This document shows, in pieces, positions 12,120 through 21,985 of a DNA stretch of 64,000 nt. Both the position numbers and the translations under genes were made by a program. Each line of letters opens with the position of its first letter. Within the stretch, counting starts at the first letter, position 1. The notes below the pieces were generated by a model. The model saw nothing but the letters and a program-made list of their open reading frames with translations, did not search any database and was not told the DNA's origin. The stretch is from Mortierella sp. BCC40632 (lineage: Eukaryota; Mortierellomycota; Mortierellomycetes; Mortierellales; Mortierellaceae). The stretch spans positions 682,001 through 746,000 of the forward strand of contig WAEK01000012.1 of NCBI GenBank assembly GCA_011634665.1, written 5' to 3'.

Positions 12120-13160
12120 TCTAGAATGTGGAAAATGTCGGCATCATTAGTCGGCACTCTGCTTTGGTTCAGGAACACGACAATTTTTGTTCAGGTACCA
12201 CCTACATGAAAAGGTTGTCAAGAGGGAGTGAGGTGCGGTGTAATTCGATTGGAGCTGAGGACGGTCTAGTGTAGGTGTCCGTAGCACCGCTAGTTATATG
12301 TGAATTGCTTTTGGGCACTATTTTGTCTATCTTGTTATTGGCACTAGCAATGAGCCATTAGTTGCCAGCAGAGTGTTCGAACACCTTGTGCATTCTTCAG
12401 CTTTCCCTCTCCTTCTCGACCCCTCTGTCATCTTTGGTGTTTGGATTCTTGTTGGTTCAAGGAGTCGAACATAAACTTCTCTTACTATGTCCCTACTTTT
12501 CTTGTTCTAGGGATGTGATTCGTCGATCTTTTTTTTTTTTTTTTTTTTTTTTTTTTAGCCACGCTCTCCTTCATTCTGGTTAGAGGCACCCCTTTGTTTT
12601 TGTCGAAGCTCCCTTTCGTGAGTCCTTTGCGACTGCGGCCACGACCTGATAAACAGAGATGCAAGGAGGACTAGGGGAGGATATGCCTTGATGCGTTTTG
12701 TCCCTCGGTCATGGCAAGCAGGCATACTTCCTGCAAGTCATCTGTTGTTTTTTATAGTAGACACATGAAAGCCGTTGATCCTTGGCATGCATAGTGCCAC
12801 GAACAAAGCATGAAAATCCCCCGTTCCCTTTTAATTATTTGTGGAGTCACATACACGGAGTGTGTTTGCATGTTCCGTTTGCGCGCCTGGACTCACAATT
12901 CCTGCAAACTCCCTCAAAATCCTCAAGACCCTCAAAATCTCTCATACATGCTGACCCCTCTTAAAATAGGAAAAGCTGTTTCCTTTTCACCCATAGCTAC
13001 ATAGTATCATCGGCGCGGCAAGGAAAATGCTGCAGAAGATTTCAACTCTCATTTAATGCCAAACAACAGCCTGTTGTTTCTTCGTGCCGCGTTCGTTTGT
13101 CAAGTAGATCCTTGAGTTGCCTCCTTTCTCGAACACCTCATAATCTTTTTCCTTTCCACG
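12120..13160. other. intergenic region between divergent secreted-protein genes
   Basis: It separates the minus-strand small secreted protein gene from the plus-strand subtilisin gene and presumably holds both promoters. A poly-T tract of about 27 lies at 12530-12556. No coding exon is supported. Confidence 0.5.
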
Positions 13161-14363
13161 ATGCGGTATACTCTCATTATTTCAGCACTCTTTGCCATCG
13201 CTCAAGCTGCTCCACTTCTCAAATCAAGTGGCGAAGTCATCCCCAACTCTTATCTTGTGCTCCTCAAAGAGGGCAACACAGTCGATCCCTTCCTGGTCAA
13301 GCTTGACAGCCTTCTCCGTCTCCCGACTAGTCTCGGTGCCAGCCTCACCGTCGGTTTCAAGTATGATATAGTCCCAGGATTCTCTGTAACCGCAAACAAG
13401 GCCGCTTTGAACTTGCTGCTCGCCGCCATTGAGGTGGAGTTGGTTGAAGAGGAATCGGTCATTTCTCTCCAAGGTGTTCCTCAAAGTACCAACGAAATCC
13501 AGCAGAATCCCCCGTCTTGGGGATTAAGCCGTATCTCTCAACGAAATCTCAGCTTACCTGCCGACTACACGTACAACAAAGCTGCCGGTGAGGGCATCAC
13601 GGTCTACATCGCTGACACTGGAGTCAACCGTCTCCATAAAGATTTGGAGAACCGTGTCCTTGAAGGCATCAGCCTCGTTGGGGATGGCGATAGTACTGCA
13701 GATTTCAACGGACATGGTACACATGTTGCTGGAATCGTCGGTGGCACAAGGTTTGGTGTAGCCAAGAAGGTCCTCATCGTCCCTGTCAAGATCCTGGGAG
13801 AGTTTAAAAGGGGCGGTTCCTCGAATACTGTCGCAGGACTAGACTGGATTAACAAGAAAGCAATCCGTGGCAAATCAGTCGTGAACATGTCGACGGGAGG
13901 CGACAAGAGCACGATCGTTGATCGCGCTGTGCGCAAGCTCTATGAGAGTAACATCCCCGTGATTGTCGCTGCAGGAAATGATGGTGTAGATGCCTGCACT
14001 AGATCTCCCTCCGGTTCCCCTGGCGCCTACCCTGTGGGCAATACGGACAAGAATGACAAAGTGGACTCTAATTCCAATTTCGGAACCTGTGTCAGAATCT
14101 TTGCGCCAGGCACACGCATTATTTCAGCAAACAACAAGTACGCTCGAGGAGACAATCTCTATACCGATGGTAATGCAACAGATACTGGCACTTCAATGTC
14201 AGCTCCTCATGTTGCCGGTGTCGCTGCTATTTATCTCTCAGTCAAGAATCTCCCCACCGCCAAGGATGTCTATGATAGTCTCGACGCGAGTGCTACCATT
14301 GGTGTGATTAGAGACGGTCTGAAGGGGGCTCCTAACAGGCTTCTCTACAACGGTGACATTTGA
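13161..14363 (+). CDS. secreted subtilisin-like serine protease (proteinase K type, S8)
   Basis: A single-exon 400-aa endopeptidase. Residues 1-16 are a signal peptide (MRYTLIISALFAIAQA). About 25-105 are an I9-type propeptide that would be cleaved on maturation. The S8 catalytic domain runs from about 118 to the end. The triad is Asp152 (YIADTG), His185 (NGHGTHVAG) and Ser345 (GTSMSAPHVAG), with the oxyanion Asn273 in AAGND; all are present. The length is typical of fungal extracellular subtilisins (380-420). The start at 13161 is favoured because it directly precedes the signal peptide. It likely degrades external protein for nutrition. The gene is intact and intronless, unlike most neighbours. 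Confidence 0.95.
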   Translation: MRYTLIISALFAIAQAAPLLKSSGEVIPNSYLVLLKEGNTVDPFLVKLDSLLRLPTSLGASLTVGFKYDIVPGFSVTANKAALNLLLAAIEVELVEEESVISLQGVPQSTNEIQQNPPSWGLSRISQRNLSLPADYTYNKAAGEGITVYIADTGVNRLHKDLENRVLEGISLVGDGDSTADFNGHGTHVAGIVGGTRFGVAKKVLIVPVKILGEFKRGGSSNTVAGLDWINKKAIRGKSVVNMSTGGDKSTIVDRAVRKLYESNIPVIVAAGNDGVDACTRSPSGSPGAYPVGNTDKNDKVDSNSNFGTCVRIFAPGTRIISANNKYARGDNLYTDGNATDTGTSMSAPHVAGVAAIYLSVKNLPTAKDVYDSLDASATIGVIRDGLKGAPNRLLYNGDI

Positions 14364-14657
14364 GTGATATAGCCTCTCTTTCTCCTCTAAAAACTGTTGA
14401 TCCAAATAAGCATTGAGTCATAGACGCGACTTCTAAGCTACTGAGTACTGAGCCCAAAAAAAAAAAAAAAAAAAAAAAAAAAACTTTGTGTGTTTCGAGC
14501 GTCTGCCCTATTAGCTTCTCATGCGGATTCAATCTTCAATCTCACCCACGGTACACACATGGCTGCTCGGTGCTTCCTTCGCTTTCGAATTTTCGAATAG
14601 AGTTCTTTGTTTGGGAGTCACCACCTAGGCGACTGCAAACGCCCAGCTCCATAGAAT
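14364..14657. other. 3' flank of the subtilisin gene
   Basis: Contains a run of about 27 A (14456-14482). Nothing else is recognised before the inverted repeat begins. Confidence 0.4.
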
Positions 14658-14842
14658 TTATTTAATGATGTTCAAGAAGCTCTGTTCGCCCGTCATAATA
14701 CAAACAAAAAGACACAAATCTAAACAGGTAGTCTCAGGACATGAAGTTCATGCATTTGTTTTATCAAAAAAAAAGGTTTTTGTTCTAGCTGACAGGTCAG
14801 GTCATGTCTATACGATCATAAAGCAACCATATAGGAGGGATA

Positions 14843-15177
14843 TCACTCTTCTTGGTTTTGCTTGAGATCATCGATGCACTGCTGCACCGGTCTAAATCCA
14901 CCTTCTCTGTACAAGGTGGGATTCAGGTAGCAATTGACTCGGCACGAGTCATACTCTTTCTTTTGTGCGGGTTTGTTAAGCGTGGAGCAGTTCTTTTTGC
15001 AATGCAATTTTCAAAAGCCTTGGGGAAACTAGTACCCTTCTTTGCGCAGTTCATTGCTTGCTCGAGAGTGATTTGGTCATGCGCTATTGTTCTAGCAGAT
15101 ACAGGCGAGACGATAGCAATCCAAACCAGCAGGGCGACGGCTCCATAAGAGAAGTACGACTTCTTGAATGCGAGCAT
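14843..15177 (-). pseudogene. frameshifted copy of small secreted cysteine-rich protein
   Basis: This is the left-arm twin of the gene at 19177-19509. The first 61 residues or so are identical, including the signal peptide. In the codons after FENCIAK a run of five A followed by G replaces three A followed by G, so two bases are gained. The frame shifts and stops near 14923, and the last cysteines are lost. The downstream sequence still matches the intact copy, so the break is recent or is an assembly error in a homopolymer. Confidence 0.85.
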
Positions 15178-15692
15178 GGTGAATACTAAGAGAGGGTGGG
15201 GCTGCTAAAAATATCACAAAAGGAAGAACAGTAGTTAGAACAAATGTTGTACAACCAAGCATGGCCAGTGTGAATGTCCAAACGCAGAGATGGCATGTCT
15301 TTGAATCCTACTAGAATATGAATTGCAGTGAGGAGCTCTGAGTGGTTCTGTGAGGCTGTGGACTTGGGATAGTTTGTGTCTAGTGCTGTTGCAGCTTGTA
15401 TGTCTCCATTATATATCTTCTCTCGAACCCAACTCCTGAGTTGGGCAACTCGTTCCTGGATCTGCTTGCAGGATCAAAACAACCAATCAGAGTGTCTGGA
15501 TCTGCTAGTATTAAAAAGTCGCAGAGCACATGCTATTGTCTAGACCGCTGAGGGATTTACATCTTGTGTTATTATGCCGAGGAAAGGATTTTTTTTTTTT
15601 CTATTCTTTTTCATGATCTGCACCACAGCCCCCTGGGTTAGAGGTGCAGGAGACCTTGTTCTGGATCGAAGCATAAAAATCAAAAAAAAAGT

Positions 15693-15938
15693 ATGCATTG
15701 TTATCGGTCCACTATACCCCTCACATTTTTCTGCTTTTCTGGACTGTGTCCCTAGCCAGAGCCTCCGAAATACAGGAGAGGTGTTATCCTAGGTCAGATA
15801 TCCAAATCAAAAGAGATGCATTGATGTCCGTCAATCATACCCCTCACTTTCTCTGCTGCCTTGATGCGCGTCCCTACCAGTGCATCTGAAATACAAGGCT
15901 CGTTGTTCAGGGTCAGATGTCCTAACCAAGGAAACGAC
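15693..15938. repeat. diverged 123-bp tandem pair inside the inverted-repeat arm
   Basis: Two units start ATGCATTG and share ATACCCCTCAC, TCTGC, GTCCCTA, GAAATACA and GGTCAGAT in the same order and spacing. Their identity is roughly two thirds. The mirror pair lies in the right arm at about 18417-18663. The duplication therefore predates the inverted duplication. Confidence 0.7.
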
Positions 15939-16215
15939 TCACTTTTTGCCGACGTACTCCTTGCTTTATCCATGTACTGTCCTTCGCCTCTATTACGCCG
16001 GAGATGTTTTTTTTTCCAGGCCGAGACTATACTTTAAACCTTTTTCGAGGATCTTGGACTCTGACGAGCCACACGGATGATTTTTTTTTTTTTTTTTGGT
16101 CCCGGTCCTTATTTGGGTTTTAGGATTTTATTCTGTGAACAACTCTTTTCTTTTCTTGAAGAAACAGCTGATGGTAGCCTATCTCTTAGTCACCGTACTG
16201 TTGACACACCCTAAA

Positions 16216-17455
16216 TCATAAACATCTACTGCGCTCGGTAGGAGGATCCTCCATACTCGCCAGTTCCATCTCCAGATAGTATTCTCTCAGCATTCCATCC
16301 ATTTTATGGAAGTTGTCCTTGATCCTGTGGATACGTTCTTCCTGCATTTGGATGTGCGCCATCTGCGAATTTATGCGCTCGTCCTGCTGTCTCAATCTTT
16401 CAAAAATATCCGCGAGTTCTCCGTTACTATCTCTTGCTACTATCCCATGTGAAGTGTGTGGGGAGATCGTCGATGACCTATAGTCATTTTGGTCAGAGAT
16501 CATCTCATGTGTTGGCGAAAGATGTAAAGCTTGGGCGGATTTTTCGGATACAAGATCAGGCTGTCTGATCGGCTCTGCTTCTGGTTCCCAGTAACCAAAA
16601 GTCCGGGTAAGATGTCTTTGAGTTGTTCGGCGCAACAAGCGTTTCGAAATCAGTCCGAATGCATCAGCTCGTCTATTGGAAAACAGAAAAGTCGCGATAT
16701 GTAAAAGAGTCAATTGAACGAGACCCTAGCAAGTTTCCAGTCCTACAACTAAGCGACTTACCCTGCTCCAAATAAAACATAAAAAATTCCCCAAAGCGCT
16801 GAGGCTGCACCTCCCCAATCGGAGAATGCACTAGGGATTGTTTTGACCCTTAGGTAAATCAATTCAACAGAGTCAATCTCAAGGATAGTAGAGGCAGTGG
16901 AAATCACACAATGGTGGAACTCGCACAGGTAAAACATAGGTTTCTTACAGGAACTGGGTGTCGTTCAATTCAATAGCAGGCGTGTTCACTGTAATAATGC
17001 ACTTCCCGATGTCAGTGAATGTGTTTGAGGTAGTTGTCACGCTGCGCGACCACTTCTCATTGTACTCTCCAAGCAGGCCCCAGAAATCACTTCGGATAGT
17101 CCTTGTCGACTTTGGCGTGATAATGAGTTCCAAATCCGTGTCGTTTTGTGGGATCGAGAAAATGTTGTTAACAAGGCCACGGGGGAAATTATCAACATTG
17201 GTCTGAAGGTCATAGAATCGTGAGTATGGATTTGACTCTAAGAAGTTGATAATTTTGAAACCAGGTTAGATCTTACAGTCCTAGAAAGCTCGAGGGGCAA
17301 CGCTTGGGGGCAGCGCTTGGGGGCAACACTTCGCACGCGAGGAAGAGATGACTTGCCGAAAGGAATTACTTGAATGGATGCAAAGTGAGACTAAAATATA
17401 CGCTTCTTGTAAGTAACTATCTCATTAAACCAAAAGGTATAGTAGGCAAACTTGC

Positions 17456-17514
<59 letters not shown>

Positions 17515-17923
17515 AGGGAGAGAGAAAACATCCTTACTGAAAATATTTCCCATGGCACCGAGGCGTTTTTGGATATGATCGAAGCCTTCAGCATAACATC
17601 CCTTGGATCTTGAGACGATATCTGGGCTACCTCTCCATTCATAGAAATGATACTCATGGTTTGATCGTCCTCATAGCACGGAGTCGTGCTGAGTATAGCC
17701 TCGCCGGTCATCCCAGATATATCCCAGTTTTTGACAGTAGCATTGATAGTCCCGTCTGGTCCTCCTTTTGGAGAGATTGATAACTCGACATGTCCTTCGG
17801 AACAAATAATGAGATCGGGAAAAGACACGAATTTGGGTGCTTCAAAAATCGTAGTTTGGACAAAGAAGGCCCTTGACCTAACGTCCATAATCAGCCTGCC
17901 AGCATAGTATGTCAAGCCAGCAT
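16216..17923 (-). CDS. hypothetical single-pass membrane protein with C-terminal coiled coil (5' end unresolved)
   Basis: Four exons join in frame: 17923-17538, 17202-16949, 16848-16762 and 16672-16216, giving about 394 residues plus a missing N-terminus. The first exon must be preceded by another exon that completes its first codon; I could not place it in 17.93-18.28 kb. The first half looks extracellular, with Ser/Thr/Asn-rich beta-like sequence and few Cys. One membrane segment follows (SDWGGAASALWGIFYVLFG), then a basic stretch (ISKRLLRR), then a coiled coil (QQDERINSQMAHIQMQEERI). I believe this architecture recurs in Mortierella proteins, but no function is known to me. The gene fills the spacer of the inverted duplication. 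Confidence 0.65.
17456..17511. repeat. T25-A31 homopolymer junction in an intron
   Basis: A run of about 25 T is followed directly by about 31 A inside the first resolved intron of the minus-strand membrane-protein gene. It could snap back into a perfect A/T hairpin. Confidence 0.9.
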
Positions 17924-18910
17924 CTGGGAATCCATTTAGAGGATAGAGAGGATAGATAAGATAGAGAGGACAAAGAGTGAATGATACGATGAGGTTATAG
18001 GTACTGTAGGAGCTAGAAAAAGATAAAAAAACGACTAATAAATGACAAAGGGCACCAATTTAAAAGTTTGCCATACAGATGAGAAAAGACGAAGTCCATC
18101 GAAGGATTGCATACTGATACGAGTCAGACTGTCTCTTGAACTGCATTTCGGGTCTTTAGGCTGGATAAAAGAGTACTGGGTGAAGAGCGAAAACACAAAA
18201 GAAATCAACAAACAAGAAAAAAATCAGCAATGCCAGACAAGATCGATGCTTTTTTTTTTAAAAAAAAAGAAGAAGTCCTCCGTGTGGCTCGTCAGAGTCC
18301 AAGATCCTCGAAAAAGGTTTAAAGTATAGTCTCGGCCTGAAAAAAAAAACATCTCCGGCGTAATAGAGGCGAAGGACAGTACATGGATAAAGCAAGGAGT
18401 ACGTCGGCAAAAAGTGAGTCGTTTCCTTGGTTAGGACATCTGACCCTGAACAACGAGCCTTGTATTTCAGATGCACTGGTAGGGACGCGCATCAAGGCAG
18501 CAGAGAAAGTGAGGGGTATGATTGACGGACATCAATGCATCTCTCTTTGATTTGGATATCTGACCTAGGATAACACCTCTCCTGTATTTCGGAGGCTCTG
18601 GCTAGGGACACAGTCCAGAAAAGCAGAAAATGTGAGGGGTATAGTGGACCGATAACAATGCATACTTTTTTTGATTTTTTATGCTTCGATCCAGAACAAG
18701 GTCTCCTGCACCTCTAACCCAGGGGGGCTGTGGTGCAGATCATGAAAAGAATAGAAAAAAAAAAGCATCCTTTCCTCGGCATAATAACACAAGATGTAAA
18801 TCCCTCAGCGGTCTAGACAATAGCATGTGCTCTGCGACTTTTTAATACTAGCAGATCCAGACACTCTGATTGGTTGTTTTGATCCTGCAAGCAGATCCAG
18901 GAACGAGTTG

Positions 18911-18947
18911 CCCAACTCAGGAGTTGGGTTCGAGAGAAGATATATAA
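18911..18947 (+). promoter_or_regulatory. palindromic motif and TATA box of the small secreted protein gene
   Basis: CCCAACTC-AG-GAGTTGGG (18911-18928) is a perfect 8-bp inverted repeat with a 2-base spacer. TATATAA follows at 18941-18947, about 230 bases before the start codon. Both are conserved in the other arm (15428-15445 and about 15409-15415). The palindrome could bind a dimeric regulator; this is inference. Confidence 0.4.
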
Positions 18948-19176
18948 TGGAGACATACAAGCTGCAACAGCACTAGACACAAACTATCCCAAGTCCACAG
19001 CCTCACAGAACCACTCAGAGCTCCTCACTGCAATTCATATTCTAGTAGGATTCAAAGACATGCCATCTCTGCGTTTGGACATTCACACTGGCCATGCTTG
19101 GTTGTACAACATTTGTTCTAACTACTGTTCTTCCTTTGTGATATTTTAGCAGCCCCACCCTCTCTTAGTATTCACC

Positions 19177-19509
19177 ATGCTCGCATTCAAGAAGTCGTAC
19201 TTCTCTTATGGAGCCGTCGCCCTGCTGGTTTGGATTGCTATCGTCTCGCCTGTATCTGCTAGAACAATAGCGCATGACCAAATCACTCTCGAGCAAGCAA
19301 TGAACTGCGCAAAGAAGGGTACTAGTTTCCCCAAGGCTTTTGAAAATTGCATTGCAAAGAACTGCTCCACGCTTAACAAACCCGCACAAAAGAAAGAGTA
19401 TGACTCGTGCCGAGTCAATTGCTACCTGAATCCCACCTTGTACAGAGAAGGTGGATTTAGACCGGTGCAGCAGTGCATCGATGATCTCAAGCAAAACCAA
19501 GAAGAGTGA
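19177..19509 (+). CDS. small secreted cysteine-rich protein (intact copy)
   Basis: 110 aa in a single exon. Residues 1-29 or so form a signal peptide with a hydrophobic core (YGAVALLVWIAIVSPVSA). The mature part has six cysteines in the order NC..NC..NC..C-x3-C..QC, consistent with up to three disulphides. It ends with an acidic tail (DDLKQNQEE). The family is unknown to me. Secreted proteins of this size and Cys content in fungi include effectors, antimicrobial peptides and surface proteins, so a role cannot be assigned. A TATA box lies about 230 bases upstream. The frameshifted twin is at 15177-14843. Confidence 0.75.
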   Translation: MLAFKKSYFSYGAVALLVWIAIVSPVSARTIAHDQITLEQAMNCAKKGTSFPKAFENCIAKNCSTLNKPAQKKEYDSCRVNCYLNPTLYREGGFRPVQQCIDDLKQNQEE

Positions 19510-19694
19510 TATCCCTCCTATATGGTTGCTTTATGATCGTATAGACATGACCTGACCTGTCAGCTAGAACAAAAACCTTTTTTTTTGATAAAACAAATGC
19601 ATGAACTTCATGTCCTGAGACTACCTGTTTAGATTTGTGTCTTTTTGTTTGTATTATGACGGGCGAACAGAGCTTCTTGAACATCACTAAATAA

Positions 19695-20289
19695 CTTCCG
19701 TGGAGTCCCGGTCACTGCTGTGCGGTGACAATCCCCCATTAAAGCTTAACAGCTCACGCAGCCATTGGGCTCCGCGCAGCGATTGCCGCTCTCTCGAGAC
19801 GTTTAAAAAGTTGAGAAAAAGATCGTTGCCGGAAAGGTATTCTCCCCATCCTTTCCATCACCTCCAAATGTCGTTGCCCTGTTATACTATCGAGAAGGGA
19901 AGTGTCTGGCGACGCTACATCGTTTCGGACTCCTGGGCAATGTTGCTCTTGGTGGTCAATGAGAGGCACTCCGCACTGACAGGCTTCAGTTGGGCATGTA
20001 AGCCCATAGCCATCGCTCCAGCTTCCTCTTTTTTTTTTTTTTTTTAAAAAAACAATTTGTCCTTTTGCCCCTTGGGTTGGTCGCTCAATCATCCCCAGAC
20101 GTTGCCTTCCTGCCAGACTTTCTAGCAAACGGGCATCTGCTGCTTCCATCAGCTTGGGTCCCTGAACCCTGAGAGGTACTCGCAACTTTCCTTCCGAGTC
20201 AAAAAATACATCATGGATATAATGTATTTGTTAGGAAATAATGATTTTAGGAATGGGATGGAGCCAGATTGACACAATTCAACAAGCAT
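19695..20289. other. gene-free stretch before the tRNA gene
   Basis: A minus-strand frame at 20185-19754 includes two similar peptides (ARLLESLAGRQRLGMIERP and TSLLDSITGQRHLEVMERM). This suggests a degenerate internal repeat related to the 9780-9870 region. No gene is supported. A T/A homopolymer junction lies at about 20030-20051. Confidence 0.35.
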
Positions 20290-20361
20290 TCCTAGTTGGT
20301 CCAGAGGTCAGGATTTGTCGCTCTCACCGACAAGGCCCGGGTTCGATTCCCGGACTGGGAA
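20290..20361 (+). tRNA. tRNA-Glu (anticodon CTC)
   Basis: A 72-nt cloverleaf. The acceptor TCCTAGT pairs with ACTGGGA (one T-G wobble). The anticodon stem TGTCG/CGACA has loop CTCTCAC with anticodon CTC at 20323-20325. The T arm CCGGG-TTCGATT-CCCGG is perfect, and the discriminator base is A. A-box and B-box (GGTTCGATTCC) sequences are present. There is no intron. T runs just downstream (20366-20369 and about 20374-20379) would serve as a Pol III terminator. Confidence 0.95.
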
Positions 20362-20442
20362 CTTCTTTTGCACTTTTTTCGAACAGTTGCCGAGTGGAGG
20401 GCCCCAAGGGCCCCAGGCATCAAGGTGGCAACTTTTTTTTTT

Positions 20443-20752
20443 TGGAAAAAGCTATTCTCACATTATATGTGAGCGGCTTATTCTCAGTCATCTGTGAGAA
20501 TAACTCTCAAACTCTTTTTTTTCTTAATCTCACATATGTGTGAGACGCTTATTCTCACACATATCTCCTGAAAAAGGCCTCCAGCTTACTCTCACACATA
20601 TCTCAACATTCTGCTCTCACATTTATCTACAGTCCCAGCTTTTCTTTCTTCCTTTTTTTACAGGCCCCGTTAGGGGTTTTATTCATTTGTGCGCACCCGT
20701 CCCATGTTTTCCAGACGTGGCTATCTAGTCCTCAATCCACCAAAGGGAAGGA
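20443..20752 (+). repeat. left terminal inverted repeat
   Basis: Pairs with 35933-36240. The outer part holds at least five CTCACA-type motifs, several as palindromes (ATTCTCA..TGAGAAT). The inner part (about 20655-20740) is the reverse complement of a retroposon tail. Both arms share the same junction between these parts, so they are true copies of one another and not independent insertions. Confidence 0.88.
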
Positions 20753-20879
20753 AAAAAGGTAAGTAGGTTGGAGCTCAAGTCTCCTGCGCAGAACAACGAC
20801 CCCTATCCTGACAAGTGGTGGGACACAGTGTTCAATCGCACACACCGCCTCCTTAGGTCACCAAAAGAGAGGTCTTTCA

Positions 20880-21561
20880 ACAGATAAAGCCAGAACTACG
20901 TGGAGCGAAGACGTCAATAAAAGTGCAAGCGCTGTCTCATCGACTACCCCGGGCAGGAGCCCCGCATAGAGGATCCACGACACTCCTTCGCCAACTGCGG
21001 AGCAGTGTGGGCCCCTCTAGAAGGCCGCCCGCTCTTGGATCGCCACTCTCATCCTGGGCATGATCGTCAACAGTCTGCCTGACAACTGCATGCTGGGATG
21101 GCCAGAAGCTAAAAGCCTGCCCCTCATCGCAGTACACACACTCAGTGGTCCTGTACGGCATTTGGAAGACTTTTGTCGCCATCCACAAGCTACTTCCGGG
21201 CCAACCCCAAGAGACGGCTCAGCGGATGATCTCCTCTGGCTCACAGTCAATAGCCTCAAGCTCCGTGCACACACAGCACTCCAACAAGCCAAACTCAAGG
21301 ATAACAAACAACAATCAATGAATCCAAAAAAGCAGCAGCAACACCAGACGCCAATTACAAGCGGATGCACGAGACTTGGAACCACCCTCCGTACATTGTG
21401 GTGTCCAAGTAGGAAGTGACATTTGGTCGGATGTGGCCCACCCCTGTCTATGGTCCTTTCTTAGACATGCCAGGGGAATATACTCCTCCAGCTCCCGCGC
21501 AAGACCGAAGCCGCCCGACATCAGGCGTGCTGAAGTTGCTGAGGTCGACCTGCTTGATTAG
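20880..21561 (+). pseudogene. degenerate retroelement-like coding remnant
   Basis: No continuous frame. Fragments in different plus-strand frames look like the C-terminus of a non-LTR retrotransposon polyprotein. One is EDPRHSFANCGAVWAPL, reminiscent of the zinc-binding end of reverse transcriptases (D/E-x-HxF..C). Others are VLYGIWKTFVAIHKLLPG and a final RRAEVAEVDLLD before a stop at 21561. It is followed by a 3' segment with AATAAA and a hairpin, shared with other copies. The identification rests on pattern only. Confidence 0.3.
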
Positions 21562-21595
21562 GAGCCGCTCTCTCGCAGCTCCTGGACCCCTCGTA

Positions 21596-21985
21596 CCCTT
21601 TGTCCTAGTTATAGATCCTGCCCTTGACTTGCCCCCCCTCTGCGGGTGCTCTTTGTACTCTGGTCTTTTCCCTCTTCTCTGCATTTGTATTTTTTTAGTA
21701 GCTATATCGTTTCTGAGCCGCCCTCCACTTTTTTTCTTTCTTCTCTCTATTCTGTGGTTAGTCTTGAGAACTAGTTGGCTACGTCTGCAGATCGTGGGAC
21801 GGGCGCGCGCTGACAAATAAAAGCCCCAACAGGGCCTGTAAAAGGTAAGAGAAAAAGTGGAAGGCGACCCAGAAACGAAATAGCTACAAAAAAAATACAA
21901 TGCAGAGAAGAGGGGGGGATAGAGTACAAAGGAACCCCAGGGGGGGCAGTCAAGGACAGGGTCTACAACTAGGGCAAAAGGTCCG
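21596..21985. repeat. snap-back inverted pair (~145-bp arms)
   Basis: 21596-21745 and 21840-21985 are inverted copies sharing CCTAGTTRTAG, CTTGACT, CCCCCC, TGTACTCT and CTCTTCTCTGCAT in order. The roughly 95-base spacer carries AATAAAAG, a GCCCC/GGGC stem and CTGTAAAA. The left arm plus spacer match 35815-36030. It is either a MITE-like fold-back or two retroposon tails head to head. Confidence 0.75.

Larger units (their letters stand above)
14658..16077. repeat. left arm of a 1.42-kb inverted duplication
   Basis: This arm is the near-perfect reverse complement of 18279-19694; I see only scattered single-base and homopolymer-length differences. It contains a frameshifted copy of the small secreted protein gene, its promoter with an inverted motif at 15428-15445, and a diverged 123-bp tandem pair (15693-15815 and 15816-15938). 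The homology ends sharply at TTATTTA on the outside and at the CACACGGA/TCCGTGTG junction inside. Confidence 0.93.
18279..19694. repeat. right arm of the 1.42-kb inverted duplication
   Basis: Reverse complement of 14658-16077, at an estimated 98 percent identity or better by eye. It carries the intact copy of the small secreted protein gene with its full upstream region. Confidence 0.93.

Noticed and set aside
20443..20752. The two TIRs as independent retroposon insertions
   Set aside because: Both arms share the same internal junction between the CTCACA part and the retroposon-tail part, so they are copies of one another.
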